A DNA stretch of 64,000 bases from a virus, in the IMG/VR virus record IMGVR_UViG_3300030104_002421, positions 1 through 64,000 of that record. One strand, 5' to 3'. This document shows positions 24,718-32,800 of the stretch, piece after piece. Made by a program: the position numbers and the translations under genes. The notes beneath the pieces were generated by a model. The model was given only the letters and a program-made list of their open reading frames with translations, did not search any database and had not been told where the DNA came from. Each line of letters starts with the position of its first letter. Positions within the stretch are counted from its first letter, which is position 1.

Positions 24718-27700
24718 ATGCCAACAGCTTTACAATTAAGAAGAGGAACTACTTCGCAGAATAATTCCTTTACTGGTGTCGTTGGTGAGGTAAGTGTAGA
24801 TACTGATAAAGATACCCTACGAGTGCATGACGGCTCAACTGCCGGTGGATTTGAGGTGGTAACGGCAACAGCTACTCAAACCCTTACAAACAAGACACTA
24901 ACAGCACCAACTATTTCAAGTGCCGCTTTTTCAGGCGCTTCATTTACATTTGAAGGTGCTACATCAGACAGTTTCGAAACAACTCTAACTGCTACAGACC
25001 CAACAGCAGATAGAACAGTAACTATCCCTAACGCTACTACTACACTAGTAGGAACGGATACATCTGACACTTTAACAAATAAAACATTAACAAGTCCAGT
25101 TATTACAACAATGACTGGATCATCTATAACTTTAGATAGTGCAGGCGATATTAATTTAGACGCTGATGGTGCTAACATTACAATGAAAGATGGTGGTACA
25201 ACTGTACTAGATTTCGTATTAGATGGTACAACATTAGTAACATTAGACGCAGGTGGTGATATAGCATTAGACGCTGATGGCGGAGATATATTTTTTAAAG
25301 ACGCAGGTACTACTTTTGGTAGTGCAACAAACACAGGTGGTAATTTAATAATAAAATCAGGGACAACTACAGCGGCAACATTTAGTGGTGCCAATGTAAC
25401 ATTAGCAGGTACTGTTGCTTCAGGTGCAATAACATCATCAAGTACAGTAACCGCTACACAAGCAATATTATCAAATGCAAGTCCATTAGTATTTGAAGGT
25501 TCTACAGCAGACAGTTTTGAAACAACTATTGCAGTTACAGACCCAACAGCAGATAGAACAATTACTATACCTAATGCAACAGACACATTGGTAGGTAAAG
25601 CAACTACTGATACACTTACAAATAAAACACTAACAACTCCAGTAATTGCTGAGATTGATAGTGGAGCAAATATTACATTAGACGCAGCTGCTGATATCGT
25701 ATTAGACGCTGGTGGTGCTGATGTAACTTTAAAAGATGATGGTACAACATTTGGTTCATTAACTCAAGCTTCTGGCGAATTAGTTATTAAATCAGGTTCT
25801 ACACCTACGACAGCAATCACAATGTCAGGTGCAAATGTAACTATCGCAGGTAACTTAACAGTTTCAGGTTCTACAACTACAGTAGATTCCTCTACAGTTA
25901 ACTTACAAACAGGTTTCGTTTTTGAAGGTTCAAGTGATGACAGTTTTGAAACAACATTAACTGCTACTGACCCTACAGCAGATAGAACAATTACTTTACC
26001 AAACTTAACTGGTACAGTATCATTGATAACTGCTACAGAAACATTAACAAACAAAACACTAACAACTCCTGTAATTGCAGAAATAGATAGTGGTTCAACA
26101 ATCACACTAGACGCAACAACAGACATTATACTAGACGCTGATGGTGATAATATCACAATGAAGGCTGCAGGTACTACTGCCCTTGACTTTGTACTAAATG
26201 GTGCAACTGATATTACACTAGACGCTCCAGGAGATATTAAAGTGGACGCTGGTGGCGGAGACATTTTCTTCCTAGATGACGGTACTACTTATGGTAGTGC
26301 AACCAATAACTCTGGTAATCTAATCATCAAGTCAGGTACAACTACGGCGGCAACCTTCTCTGGTGCCAATGTAACTCTGGCAGGAACAGTAGATTCCGGT
26401 GCTATCACTTCATCAAGTACAGTAACCGCTACAGGTTTTGTAAACACAGGTTCAATAGTATTTGAAGGAAGTACAGCAAACAGTTTTGAAACAACTTTAG
26501 GTGTTGTAGACCCAACAACAGACAATACAGTTAATATTGCTAATGTTGGAGGTACTTTAATACCATTTGCTGCCGCTTCAACAACGGCAATTGCGGCTAC
26601 ACCGGCAGAATTAAACATAATGGACGGTGGTGTTACAGTAGGTACAACTGCTGTCGCTGATGATGATGGTATCGTAACAAATGACGGCGGTACTATGAAA
26701 CAAACTAAAGTACAGACATTTGCTACATATTTCGCAAGTGAAATTACTAACATGGGTAATCTTGTAGAAAGTGGTGCTTTAAATGCAGGTTCAATCACAT
26801 CAGGTTTTGGTAACATCAACAATGGTTCATCAACAATAACAACTACTGGTGCAGTATCAACAGGTGCTTTAACAACAACAGGTATAACAAACACAGGTTC
26901 AATTGTCTTCGAAGGTTCAACGGCGGATTCATTTGAAACAACTTTAGGTGTTGTTGACCCAACTGCTGACAGAGCAGTTAATGTTGCAAACGCTGCTGGT
27001 ACATTACAACCATTCGCAACTGCTTCTACAACGGCGATTAGTGCAACTGTAGATGAAGTTAACTTAATGGATGGTGGCACATCACCAGGTACAACGGCAG
27101 TAGCAGACGGAGATGGTATCGTAACCAACGATGGTGGTACTATGAGACAAACTACAGTACAAACTTTCGCAACTTACTTTGCCGCTGAAATCACAGCAAT
27201 GACTAACCTAGTAGAAACTGGTGCCTTAGACGGTGGTTCAATCACTTCAGGTTTTGGTAACATAAACATAGGTTCTAGTACAATAACAACTACTGGTGCA
27301 GTAGGTACTGGTGTAATAACATTAGCCGCAGGCGGAGCAACTACCGCAGGTAGTATCTTATTCAAAGAAGGTACAGATAACGGAACAAATTCCGTAACTT
27401 TGATAGGTCCTGTTTCTACGGCAGATATAACAGTTACTTTACCTACACAAGCAGGTACGGTTGTTGTATCAAACACTACGGACGGCAATGATGTTCAACT
27501 AGATAGTTTAGGATTGAACACGGCTGCTTCAGGTACTGCTGGAGAATTAAGGGCAACAAACGATATTACTGCCTTCTATTCATCTGATATTGCTCTCAAG
27601 GAGAACATTGTTAACATTCCAAGTCCAATGGACTTAATAGGTAAGATTAACGGTGTATTCTTTGACTGGAAACAATCATTCATAGATGAAAAAGGTGGCG

Positions 27701-27888
27701 AAGACGGATACTTTGTTCGTAAGAATGATGTTGGTGTAATCGCACAAGATGTAGAAAAAGTTATGCCTGAAATCGTTGCAACAAGAAAAGACGGTGTTAA
27801 GGCAGTTAAATATGATAGACTTACTGCTCTCTTAATTGAAGCAGTTAAAGACTTACAAGACCAAATAACAGAATTGAAAAATAAATAA
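24718..27888 (+). CDS. Tail fibre protein with S74 intramolecular chaperone domain (B)
   Basis: The protein has 1056 residues. The N-terminus M-P-T-A-L-Q-L-R-R-G-T-T, then V-G-E-V-S-V-D-T-D-K-D-T-L-R-V-H-D-G, is the standard attachment segment of phage fibres with a hyaluronidase-like N-terminus. Five full fibre units and one degenerate one follow. Two nearly repeated blocks of about 120 residues contain T-N-D-G-G-T-M-x-Q-T-x-V-Q-T-F-A-T-Y-F-A. The C-terminal S74 domain contains S-S-D-I-A-L-K-E-N-I, G-V-F-F-D-W-K, V-G-V-I-A-Q-D-V-E and K-Y-D-R-L-T-A-L-L. The 25 residues before it are nearly identical to those of the 637-residue fibre, a likely recombination junction. Confidence 0.88.
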   Translation: MPTALQLRRGTTSQNNSFTGVVGEVSVDTDKDTLRVHDGSTAGGFEVVTATATQTLTNKTLTAPTISSAAFSGASFTFEGATSDSFETTLTATDPTADRTVTIPNATTTLVGTDTSDTLTNKTLTSPVITTMTGSSITLDSAGDINLDADGANITMKDGGTTVLDFVLDGTTLVTLDAGGDIALDADGGDIFFKDAGTTFGSATNTGGNLIIKSGTTTAATFSGANVTLAGTVASGAITSSSTVTATQAILSNASPLVFEGSTADSFETTIAVTDPTADRTITIPNATDTLVGKATTDTLTNKTLTTPVIAEIDSGANITLDAAADIVLDAGGADVTLKDDGTTFGSLTQASGELVIKSGSTPTTAITMSGANVTIAGNLTVSGSTTTVDSSTVNLQTGFVFEGSSDDSFETTLTATDPTADRTITLPNLTGTVSLITATETLTNKTLTTPVIAEIDSGSTITLDATTDIILDADGDNITMKAAGTTALDFVLNGATDITLDAPGDIKVDAGGGDIFFLDDGTTYGSATNNSGNLIIKSGTTTAATFSGANVTLAGTVDSGAITSSSTVTATGFVNTGSIVFEGSTANSFETTLGVVDPTTDNTVNIANVGGTLIPFAAASTTAIAATPAELNIMDGGVTVGTTAVADDDGIVTNDGGTMKQTKVQTFATYFASEITNMGNLVESGALNAGSITSGFGNINNGSSTITTTGAVSTGALTTTGITNTGSIVFEGSTADSFETTLGVVDPTADRAVNVANAAGTLQPFATASTTAISATVDEVNLMDGGTSPGTTAVADGDGIVTNDGGTMRQTTVQTFATYFAAEITAMTNLVETGALDGGSITSGFGNINIGSSTITTTGAVGTGVITLAAGGATTAGSILFKEGTDNGTNSVTLIGPVSTADITVTLPTQAGTVVVSNTTDGNDVQLDSLGLNTAASGTAGELRATNDITAFYSSDIALKENIVNIPSPMDLIGKINGVFFDWKQSFIDEKGGEDGYFVRKNDVGVIAQDVEKVMPEIVATRKDGVKAVKYDRLTALLIEAVKDLQDQITELKNK

Positions 27889-27900
27889 GGAGACATTACA

Positions 27901-28782
27901 ATGGCAACACCTAACGCTCAGATAGCATTATCCCAGGTCAATGATGAATTAGGAGTATCTCCTACTTCAACAGCGATTAATATGGGTGCTACAAATGTAA
28001 GAGCTCTTGCAGGAATACCTTCAGGTGCAATCGCAATGAGTGATTTACAACAAAAGACGAATGAATACACATATACATATCTTCTTGTTGCAGGTGGCGG
28101 TGCCGGTGGTGAAAACCAAGGTGCTGGAGGTGGTGCAGGAGGATATATTTCTGCTTCAATCACTAGTGCGCCAGGTATACCATATACTGTAACAGTAGGT
28201 GGTGGTGCCTCACCAGGAACTGGATTTGCAGGTCCAGGTAATAATGGTGGTGCAGGTGCGTTTGGAAATATTCCAGCTTCAGGTGGCGGCGGAGGCGGCT
28301 CAGAGAATGGTGCTACAGGTAAATCAGGAGGTTCTGGTGGCGGAGGTCGTCAAGGTTCTGGTGGTGGTTCAGGAATTACTGGACAAGGAAATCCAGGTGG
28401 TTCAGGTACAAGTGCAAACGGCGGAGGCGGCGGTGGTGCGAATACAAGTGGTACTGGTGGTGAAAATGGTCAAGGTGGTGCAGGTAAAACATTCCCTGGC
28501 GATACAATAGGTTATGCAGGTGGCGGCGGAGGCGGTCATTCAAACTCTAACGCAACTCAAGGTGGAGGTGCAGGTGGTGTTACATCTGCTCAATCAGGTA
28601 TAGCAAACAGAGGCGGCGGAGGCGGCGGTGAAAGACAATGGAATGGTTCTGGACAAGGTGGTTCAGGTCGTATTGTTGTAGTTTACCCAGGCACAGCACA
28701 GAAAGGTACAGGTGGTACTGAATCCATTATAGGTTCAACTAGAGCACACACATTCAATTCTTCAGGAACATGGACATCATAA
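27901..28782 (+). CDS. Glycine-rich tail adhesin-like protein (gp38-type)
   Basis: The protein has 293 residues. The first about 60 (S-Q-V-N-D-E-L-G, then M-S-D-L-Q-Q-K) form an attachment domain. Residues about 65-265 are packed with poly-Gly runs separated by short variable loops containing Asn, Ser, Glu and aromatic residues. This is the architecture of the distal adhesin of T2/S16-type phages (gp38), in which Gly-rich strands form a polyglycine-II core and the loops read the receptor. The C-terminus returns to ordinary beta sequence (R-I-V-V-V-Y-P-G). It follows the largest S74 fibre by 12 bp, as an adhesin follows its fibre. Receptor binding is therefore likely, but not shown. Confidence 0.75.
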   Translation: MATPNAQIALSQVNDELGVSPTSTAINMGATNVRALAGIPSGAIAMSDLQQKTNEYTYTYLLVAGGGAGGENQGAGGGAGGYISASITSAPGIPYTVTVGGGASPGTGFAGPGNNGGAGAFGNIPASGGGGGGSENGATGKSGGSGGGGRQGSGGGSGITGQGNPGGSGTSANGGGGGGANTSGTGGENGQGGAGKTFPGDTIGYAGGGGGGHSNSNATQGGGAGGVTSAQSGIANRGGGGGGERQWNGSGQGGSGRIVVVYPGTAQKGTGGTESIIGSTRAHTFNSSGTWTS

Positions 28783-28783
28783 T

Positions 28784-29350
28784 ATGGCACACTTTGCAGA
28801 ATTAGACGCAACAAATAAAGTTTTAAGAATAGTAGTAGTAGATGATAGTCATGTATCTGCTAATATGGCAACTGATGGTGAAACTTGGTGTGCAAATAAT
28901 ATCGCTGATGATCCAACAATACCAGATGTTGGTGGTGTATATCCAGGTGTTGCATGGAAACAAACATCTTACAATAATAATTTTAGAAAAAGATTTGCTG
29001 CTGTTGATGGTTATTTCATTGACGATAGTGGTGAGGGATACTTTACAACTGCTAAACAATTTAGTGATTGGGTATTAAATACTGCTGATGGTGCATACTA
29101 TCAACCTCTTGCTACACCAACAACATTGACATTTGCTGCTGACAGTAAAACATACAAATATACTATAGAATGGGACCAATCAAATACTAGATGGTTAGCT
29201 TATGAAGTTCACGGTGAAGTAGGCGCATATTATAGAAGTAGAGTAAATAACAATGATGTAAATGATTTAACGGAAGAAGCAATATCTAGTCCAACATCTG
29301 CTCAACTTGCTGCTAAAGTTTGGAATACAAGCTCATCTGCTTGGGAATAA
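28784..29350 (+). CDS. Tail-fibre-associated structural protein (188 aa)
   Basis: The start M-A-H-F-A-E-L-D-A-T-N-K-V-L-R-I-V-V-V is a very common opening in marine T4-like phages, followed by the typical A-W-K-Q-T-S-Y-N-N-N-F-R-K-R-F-A segment near residues 58-73. These proteins are annotated as virion structural or fibre proteins. It is the last gene of the fibre block. Its stop is only three bases from the stop of the converging oxygenase cluster, with no terminator visible between. Confidence 0.75.
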   Translation: MAHFAELDATNKVLRIVVVDDSHVSANMATDGETWCANNIADDPTIPDVGGVYPGVAWKQTSYNNNFRKRFAAVDGYFIDDSGEGYFTTAKQFSDWVLNTADGAYYQPLATPTTLTFAADSKTYKYTIEWDQSNTRWLAYEVHGEVGAYYRSRVNNNDVNDLTEEAISSPTSAQLAAKVWNTSSSAWE

Positions 29351-29353
29351 ATC

Positions 29354-29974
29354 TTAAAGATATTTTAACGCTGATTTAGGTATACCTACAAAAGGTCTTC
29401 CATCATATCTATTAGTTTCTGATTGAGGTGCAGAAGCGTCATTGTAATGCAAGAATACTTGACCACATGTTTCGCCATAGAATGCTTCACGCCAATGTTC
29501 TAACTCACAACCTTTATACATTAAACAATCTCCAGGTTCTAACATAACTTTAATACCCGGTTTACCTACATCACCAGATGGTTCTACAAAAATTGGCCAC
29601 TCATCACCACCTAAATTCATAGTAGCAGAAACAGCACATGATGGTCTATCTTTATGTCTGTGTAAAATATCTCCGTGTTTATATAAACGAGTGTAAGTAT
29701 ATGTTTCAATTAATTTCATATCTATCGCTTCCTCTAACTTAGGTTTTACATGTTGTAATAATGTTGCCATTAACAAATCATCATAATTTGCCCATGTACC
29801 AGGTATCTGTGGGTCACCTAATACACCCCAATGGTCATTCCAAGGAGATATTTGCCTACTTTCAAACATCAATCTTGTAATTCTTCTTTTATTTAAAAGA
29901 TACTTGTAAGCAATCTCAGCGATTTCAGGTGTGATAGTATTTTTTATTACTTGATAATTATTTTCTTTAAACAT
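29354..29974 (-). CDS. 2OG-Fe(II) oxygenase-like protein (last of the six-gene cluster)
   Basis: The protein has 206 residues from ATG 29974, preceded by G-A-G-G; an in-frame start 15 bases upstream is less likely. It has an H-K-D iron triad pair in L-H-R-H-K-D-R-P-S-C-A near residue 113, a double-stranded helix pattern after it, E-P-G-D-C-L-M-Y-K-G at about 155, and the third ligand in C-E-L-E-H-W-R. It ends with S-A-L-K-Y-L. This is the layout of 2OG-Fe(II) dioxygenases. The substrate is unknown. It is the last gene of the minus-strand cluster. Confidence 0.75.
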   Translation of the reverse strand: MFKENNYQVIKNTITPEIAEIAYKYLLNKRRITRLMFESRQISPWNDHWGVLGDPQIPGTWANYDDLLMATLLQHVKPKLEEAIDMKLIETYTYTRLYKHGDILHRHKDRPSCAVSATMNLGGDEWPIFVEPSGDVGKPGIKVMLEPGDCLMYKGCELEHWREAFYGETCGQVFLHYNDASAPQSETNRYDGRPFVGIPKSALKYL

Positions 29975-29981
29975 TATATCC

Positions 29982-30458
29982 TCAATCAATAAAGTAAGTT
30001 AAAGTCATTCTTGCATTGTTTATATTATCACCATAAAATCCTTCTGGACTATGTGGTGTACTAGAAGAATAACTTATAAATCTATTATACTTGTTTTCAA
30101 TTATTGTTTTCTTTTCATTATTATATAGTATTGTTCCAGAATTAGGTTTAGGATTATCATGTAAATAAATTAAACCGGCAGTAGAATGGTCGTCTGTATG
30201 AATACAATTCTCATCTATTTGTAAATCACCTGTTTGATATGCAAACCACAGATATATTTTACCACTATTCATGTTTAGTGTTTCTAGTATTTGGCGTGAT
30301 ACATCCTCATATATACTATCTGGTACATCTGCTCTCATACCTCTAAAGTGTGAGGTGCCAGTATTACTTGTATAATCTTGTCCTAGTGCAATCTGACGAA
30401 TGTAATCTACATCATCAAAAAAATTATTTTTTATGAGGTCTATATTTGTGTGCTTCAT
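29982..30458 (-). CDS. DUF6445-like 2OG-Fe(II) fold protein
   Basis: The start is taken at ATG 30458, where the conserved part begins (M-K-H-T-N-I-D-L-I-K-N-N-F-F); 158 residues. It has the pattern of DUF6445 proteins: I-H-T-D-D-H-S-T-A-G-L-I-Y-L, then G-T-I-L-Y, then N-R-F-I-S-Y-S-S-S-T-P-H-S-P-E-G and a final A-R-M-T-L-T-Y-F. The H-x-D, distal His and Arg are therefore all present, as expected for an active Fe(II)/2OG site. It overlaps the preceding gene by 35 bp. A second member of the same family is at 56828-57550. Confidence 0.72.
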   Translation of the reverse strand: MKHTNIDLIKNNFFDDVDYIRQIALGQDYTSNTGTSHFRGMRADVPDSIYEDVSRQILETLNMNSGKIYLWFAYQTGDLQIDENCIHTDDHSTAGLIYLHDNPKPNSGTILYNNEKKTIIENKYNRFISYSSSTPHSPEGFYGDNINNARMTLTYFID

Positions 30459-31098
30459 CTTGCCAATACCAAACTTTTTTGTTTTTGTTTTCAATCTCAA
30501 CTTTAGGTAATCCATCTGGGTTTGGTTCTTTACCAAACTGTTCTTCTTGCAAATGATTCCACCAACCTGTTGCAATATATTTGTCTTGCGTTAGTGATGG
30601 TATACCATGGTGTGTATGTGTCCATGCTGAAGGCCAAATTAATGTTAAACCTTTTATAGGCGTTTTTCTAATTTTTTGATACCAAAATTCTGTATATCCT
30701 TCATCTGTTACTGTATTTAAAAAGGTCATAAAGACTAAATGTCTTCTAACATTAACTTCATGCCCAGAGTTTTCATAGTGCCATTGTGGATAACCTTGAC
30801 CTGGTGCATAGTGTTGAATATTTAATTTTTCCCATATAACAAATTTTTCTTGTCCTTCATCTGCCCAACGATACATTTGACCATATTGGTCTAAACAACT
30901 TTGTAACATAGATACATATTTTTTTATTGTATCATTTTCATCAGCAGAGTAATCACTATCTGTACTTGCTTTTATGGATGGGTTAATTTTATTTTCACCT
31001 ATTCTACCTGGTGTTTTTTTAGGATTATTTTTATGTAATTCTATTAGTTCATCACACATACCAGGATCAATTGCATATTCTCCTATAAATGTTGTCAT
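30424..31098 (-). CDS. 2OG-Fe(II) oxygenase-like protein with H-x-E
   Basis: The protein has 224 residues. The core is P-G-Q-G-Y-P-Q-W-H-Y-E-N at about residues 98-109, R-R-H-L-V-F-M-T-F-L-N-T-V, E-G-Y-T-E-F-W, then P-S-A-W-T-H-T-H-H-G-I near 160 and Y-I-A-T-G-W-W. The order resembles prolyl-4-hydroxylase-type enzymes, but the usual H-x-D is H-Y-E here. H-x-E is accepted in some 2OG enzymes. Start and stop overlap with the neighbours by 4 and 35 bp, which places it firmly in one transcription unit. Confidence 0.7.
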   Translation of the reverse strand: MTTFIGEYAIDPGMCDELIELHKNNPKKTPGRIGENKINPSIKASTDSDYSADENDTIKKYVSMLQSCLDQYGQMYRWADEGQEKFVIWEKLNIQHYAPGQGYPQWHYENSGHEVNVRRHLVFMTFLNTVTDEGYTEFWYQKIRKTPIKGLTLIWPSAWTHTHHGIPSLTQDKYIATGWWNHLQEEQFGKEPNPDGLPKVEIENKNKKVWYWQDEAHKYRPHKK

Positions 31099-31658
31099 AC
31101 TATTTTAAACTCCTTCATATCTGTTATAATATAATTGCCTGCTACACTATATCTTTCTTCATTTGTTTTCAGTATCTTATGTGGTGTGTTAGATAGAAAT
31201 ATTAATAAACTACCTTGTTCAACTGGCATACTATGACTTGTCATGTTGAATATATTATATCCTTTGACTTGTGGTCTTAATCCGTCATTTGGCCACTTTT
31301 GAAACTGACAACTTTCTCCTTTATTTATATACAGTACAAAACTGTATGTTGCGTTATTGTGTATATGTACTTCACCTTCCGTGTTAGGTTCATATTTTGT
31401 TGACCAAGACCTAGTAAGTTTTATTGGCGTATCAAACATCATTACATTATCATTAAACGCTTGTACTTCTTTTTCTACTTGATGTTTTATATATGAAAAT
31501 TTATCAAGTAATTGTTCATCAACAGATTGATAACCAAATTCTATTTTACGATATTCTGTTTTCTTAACCCAATCTATAAATTCTTCCGTTAAATGTATCT
31601 TTGTAAATCCTAAAGGTTTACTGAATAATGGTTGTATTTTCAATTCTTGCGAGTTCAC
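31095..31658 (-). CDS. 2OG-Fe(II) oxygenase-like protein (2OG-FeII_Oxy_5 type)
   Basis: The protein has 187 residues. The start is a GTG at 31658 behind A-A-A-G-G, overlapping the previous gene by 41 bp; a TTG 15 bases later is the alternative. The N-terminus I-Q-P-L-F-S-K-P-L-G is typical of the group that begins with a P-L-F-x-x-P segment. The core is E-V-H-I-H-N-N-A-T-Y-S-F-V-L-Y-I-N and L-L-I-F-L-S-N-T-P-H-K-I-L, then E-E-R-Y-S-V-A-G-N. The substrate is unknown. Confidence 0.72.
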   Translation of the reverse strand: MNSQELKIQPLFSKPLGFTKIHLTEEFIDWVKKTEYRKIEFGYQSVDEQLLDKFSYIKHQVEKEVQAFNDNVMMFDTPIKLTRSWSTKYEPNTEGEVHIHNNATYSFVLYINKGESCQFQKWPNDGLRPQVKGYNIFNMTSHSMPVEQGSLLIFLSNTPHKILKTNEERYSVAGNYIITDMKEFKIV

Positions 31659-32175
31659 TATCTAATATACCTTTCATTTCAACATTAAAAGATATGATTG
31701 TTTTTTCTTTATCTAATAACATTTTTGGTGCTCTATGTATTGTATGACTAGGAAACATAACAATATCTCCTTCTTTTGCTTTGATAGGAAACACACCTAA
31801 TTCTCTATCATATAATTCTGTTTGTGGTGTACCTTCAGGAAGATTTACATAATAAACACCTGTAAAGTTTCTACCATGTATATGCCAACCGTGTGTAGAA
31901 TTTTCATTGTATGATTGAAACCATATCTCAAATAATTCATAATTTGCATAACCGGCAGATTGTATCATTTCTAATAAATGAGGTTTAAAGAAAGGTAGAA
32001 AAAATTTTACCCAAGGTCTTTCATAATTGTTGGCGATATCCCAATCTGTTTTTGAGATATTATCATTATAGTATTTGTCATTACTTTGTTTTGGTTCTGC
32101 CCAACCATTTTTGATATGTTGTTGTAATTGACTTTTAATTAAAATGTGTTTGTCTAAAGGTAGTTTAATAATCAT
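31618..32175 (-). CDS. 2OG-Fe(II) oxygenase-like protein (2OG-FeII_Oxy_5 type)
   Basis: The protein has 185 residues from ATG 32175, which overlaps the upstream stop as ATGA. The core is T-H-G-W-H-I-H-G-R-N-F-T-G-V-Y-Y-V-N-L (about residues 107-125), followed by the G-D-I-V-M-F-P-S-H-T-I-H-R-A-P turn near 147-161 and T-I-I-S-F-N-V. This is the standard family arrangement with both His sites. Second gene of the minus-strand cluster. Confidence 0.75.
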   Translation of the reverse strand: MIIKLPLDKHILIKSQLQQHIKNGWAEPKQSNDKYYNDNISKTDWDIANNYERPWVKFFLPFFKPHLLEMIQSAGYANYELFEIWFQSYNENSTHGWHIHGRNFTGVYYVNLPEGTPQTELYDRELGVFPIKAKEGDIVMFPSHTIHRAPKMLLDKEKTIISFNVEMKGILDSELARIENTTIIQ

Positions 32176-32771
32176 TTGTAAGGGTATCCTAGATTCCATA
32201 TTACTAAAGAGTGTCTTACACCCTTGGTAACTGGTGTAACTCTATGTTTAACAAAAGAAGGAAATATACAAATAGACCCTCTTTCTTTTATTTCATTTAC
32301 TTGAAATACACCATTTGGTGTTTCAAACTCTAAATCACCACCCTCATATTCGCCAGGGTGTGATAATTGTAATGTACAGGATAACTTTCTTATCTTACCA
32401 TGATAATTTACATTGTCATTAGTAAAAGGTTGTACATCTTGGTCAGCATGCCAATGATAGTATTGATTTAGTTTATAACGAGTAAATTGTGCAGGTTCTG
32501 AAAAGTCCCAATCAAAGTTCCATTTAGCATTTCTATTTGCTTCATCTACAAGTGGGTGTATCTCACTATAAACCCAAGGTTCTGATATCCAAGATACATT
32601 GCTGTCTCTATGTAGTTTGATTTCTTCTTGTTTTTCCTCTGCTTCCTTTGCAGATATTTGACCTGTAGTAGCAAAATCTTCTTGTAGACCTTGACCAAAC
32701 TGTACAATTTCATCACATATTCTAGGTGGAAGCGCTGCTGTAAAATAATAATAATAGTTTTCCAATATCAT
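32172..32771 (-). CDS. PKHD/prolyl-4-hydroxylase-type 2OG-Fe(II) oxygenase
   Basis: The protein has 199 residues from ATG 32771 (M-I-L-E-N-Y-Y-Y-Y-F); a longer frame exists but would run into the promoter of gp13. It has the clearest active site of the cluster: Y-H-W-H-A-D-Q-D with H-x-D, then the G-E-Y-E-G-G-D-L-E-F strand, I-C-I-F-P-S-F-V-K-H-R-V with the distal His, and G-V-R-H-S-L-V-I-W with the 2OG-binding Arg. PKHD-type hydroxylases are usual in T4-like marine phages; the substrate is unknown. It is the first gene of the cluster, and no clear promoter was found for it. Confidence 0.82.
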   Translation of the reverse strand: MILENYYYYFTAALPPRICDEIVQFGQGLQEDFATTGQISAKEAEEKQEEIKLHRDSNVSWISEPWVYSEIHPLVDEANRNAKWNFDWDFSEPAQFTRYKLNQYYHWHADQDVQPFTNDNVNYHGKIRKLSCTLQLSHPGEYEGGDLEFETPNGVFQVNEIKERGSICIFPSFVKHRVTPVTKGVRHSLVIWNLGYPYK

Positions 32772-32787
32772 ATAGGTATATATAATG

Positions 32788-32795
32788 CATAAATA
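32788..32795 (+). promoter_or_regulatory. Late promoter (CATAAATA) abutting the gp13 start
   Basis: CATAAATA with five bases (GTCAT) before ATG 32801. The run AAATAGTCATATGGCA is shared with the fibre gene start at 22667. It lies in the 29-bp gap between the divergent oxygenase cluster and gp13 and predicts a leaderless gp13 mRNA. Confidence 0.6.
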
Positions 32796-32800
32796 GTCAT

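Larger units (their letters stand above)
9361..27140 (+). repeat. Dispersed fibre-module repeat family
   Basis: A unit of about 100 bp coding for F-E-G-S-T-A-D-S-F-E-T-T-L, then a D-P-T-A-D-R-T-I-T-L-P-N-A-T-G-T type end, occurs about 20 times: once in 9119-9790, four times in 17464-19377, five times each in 20051-22642 and 22667-24661, and five full plus one degenerate copy in 24718-27888. It alternates with a second unit of the I-T-L-D-A-T-T-D-I-V-L-D-A-G-G type. DNA of the copies is similar enough to permit recombination between genes. Confidence 0.85.

Noticed and set aside
28199-28510. Plus-strand frame of 103 codons inside the glycine-rich adhesin
   Set aside because: It is a frame shift of GGT-rich codons giving Val/Gln repeats. 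No start signal and no independent support.
31317-31330. TTATTTATAT inside an oxygenase gene as a minus-strand late promoter
   Set aside because: It reads as a TATAAATA match on the minus strand but lies within coding sequence, and 200 bp or more from the next gene start of the cluster. It could be real for the downstream genes, but AT-rich codons give such matches by chance.
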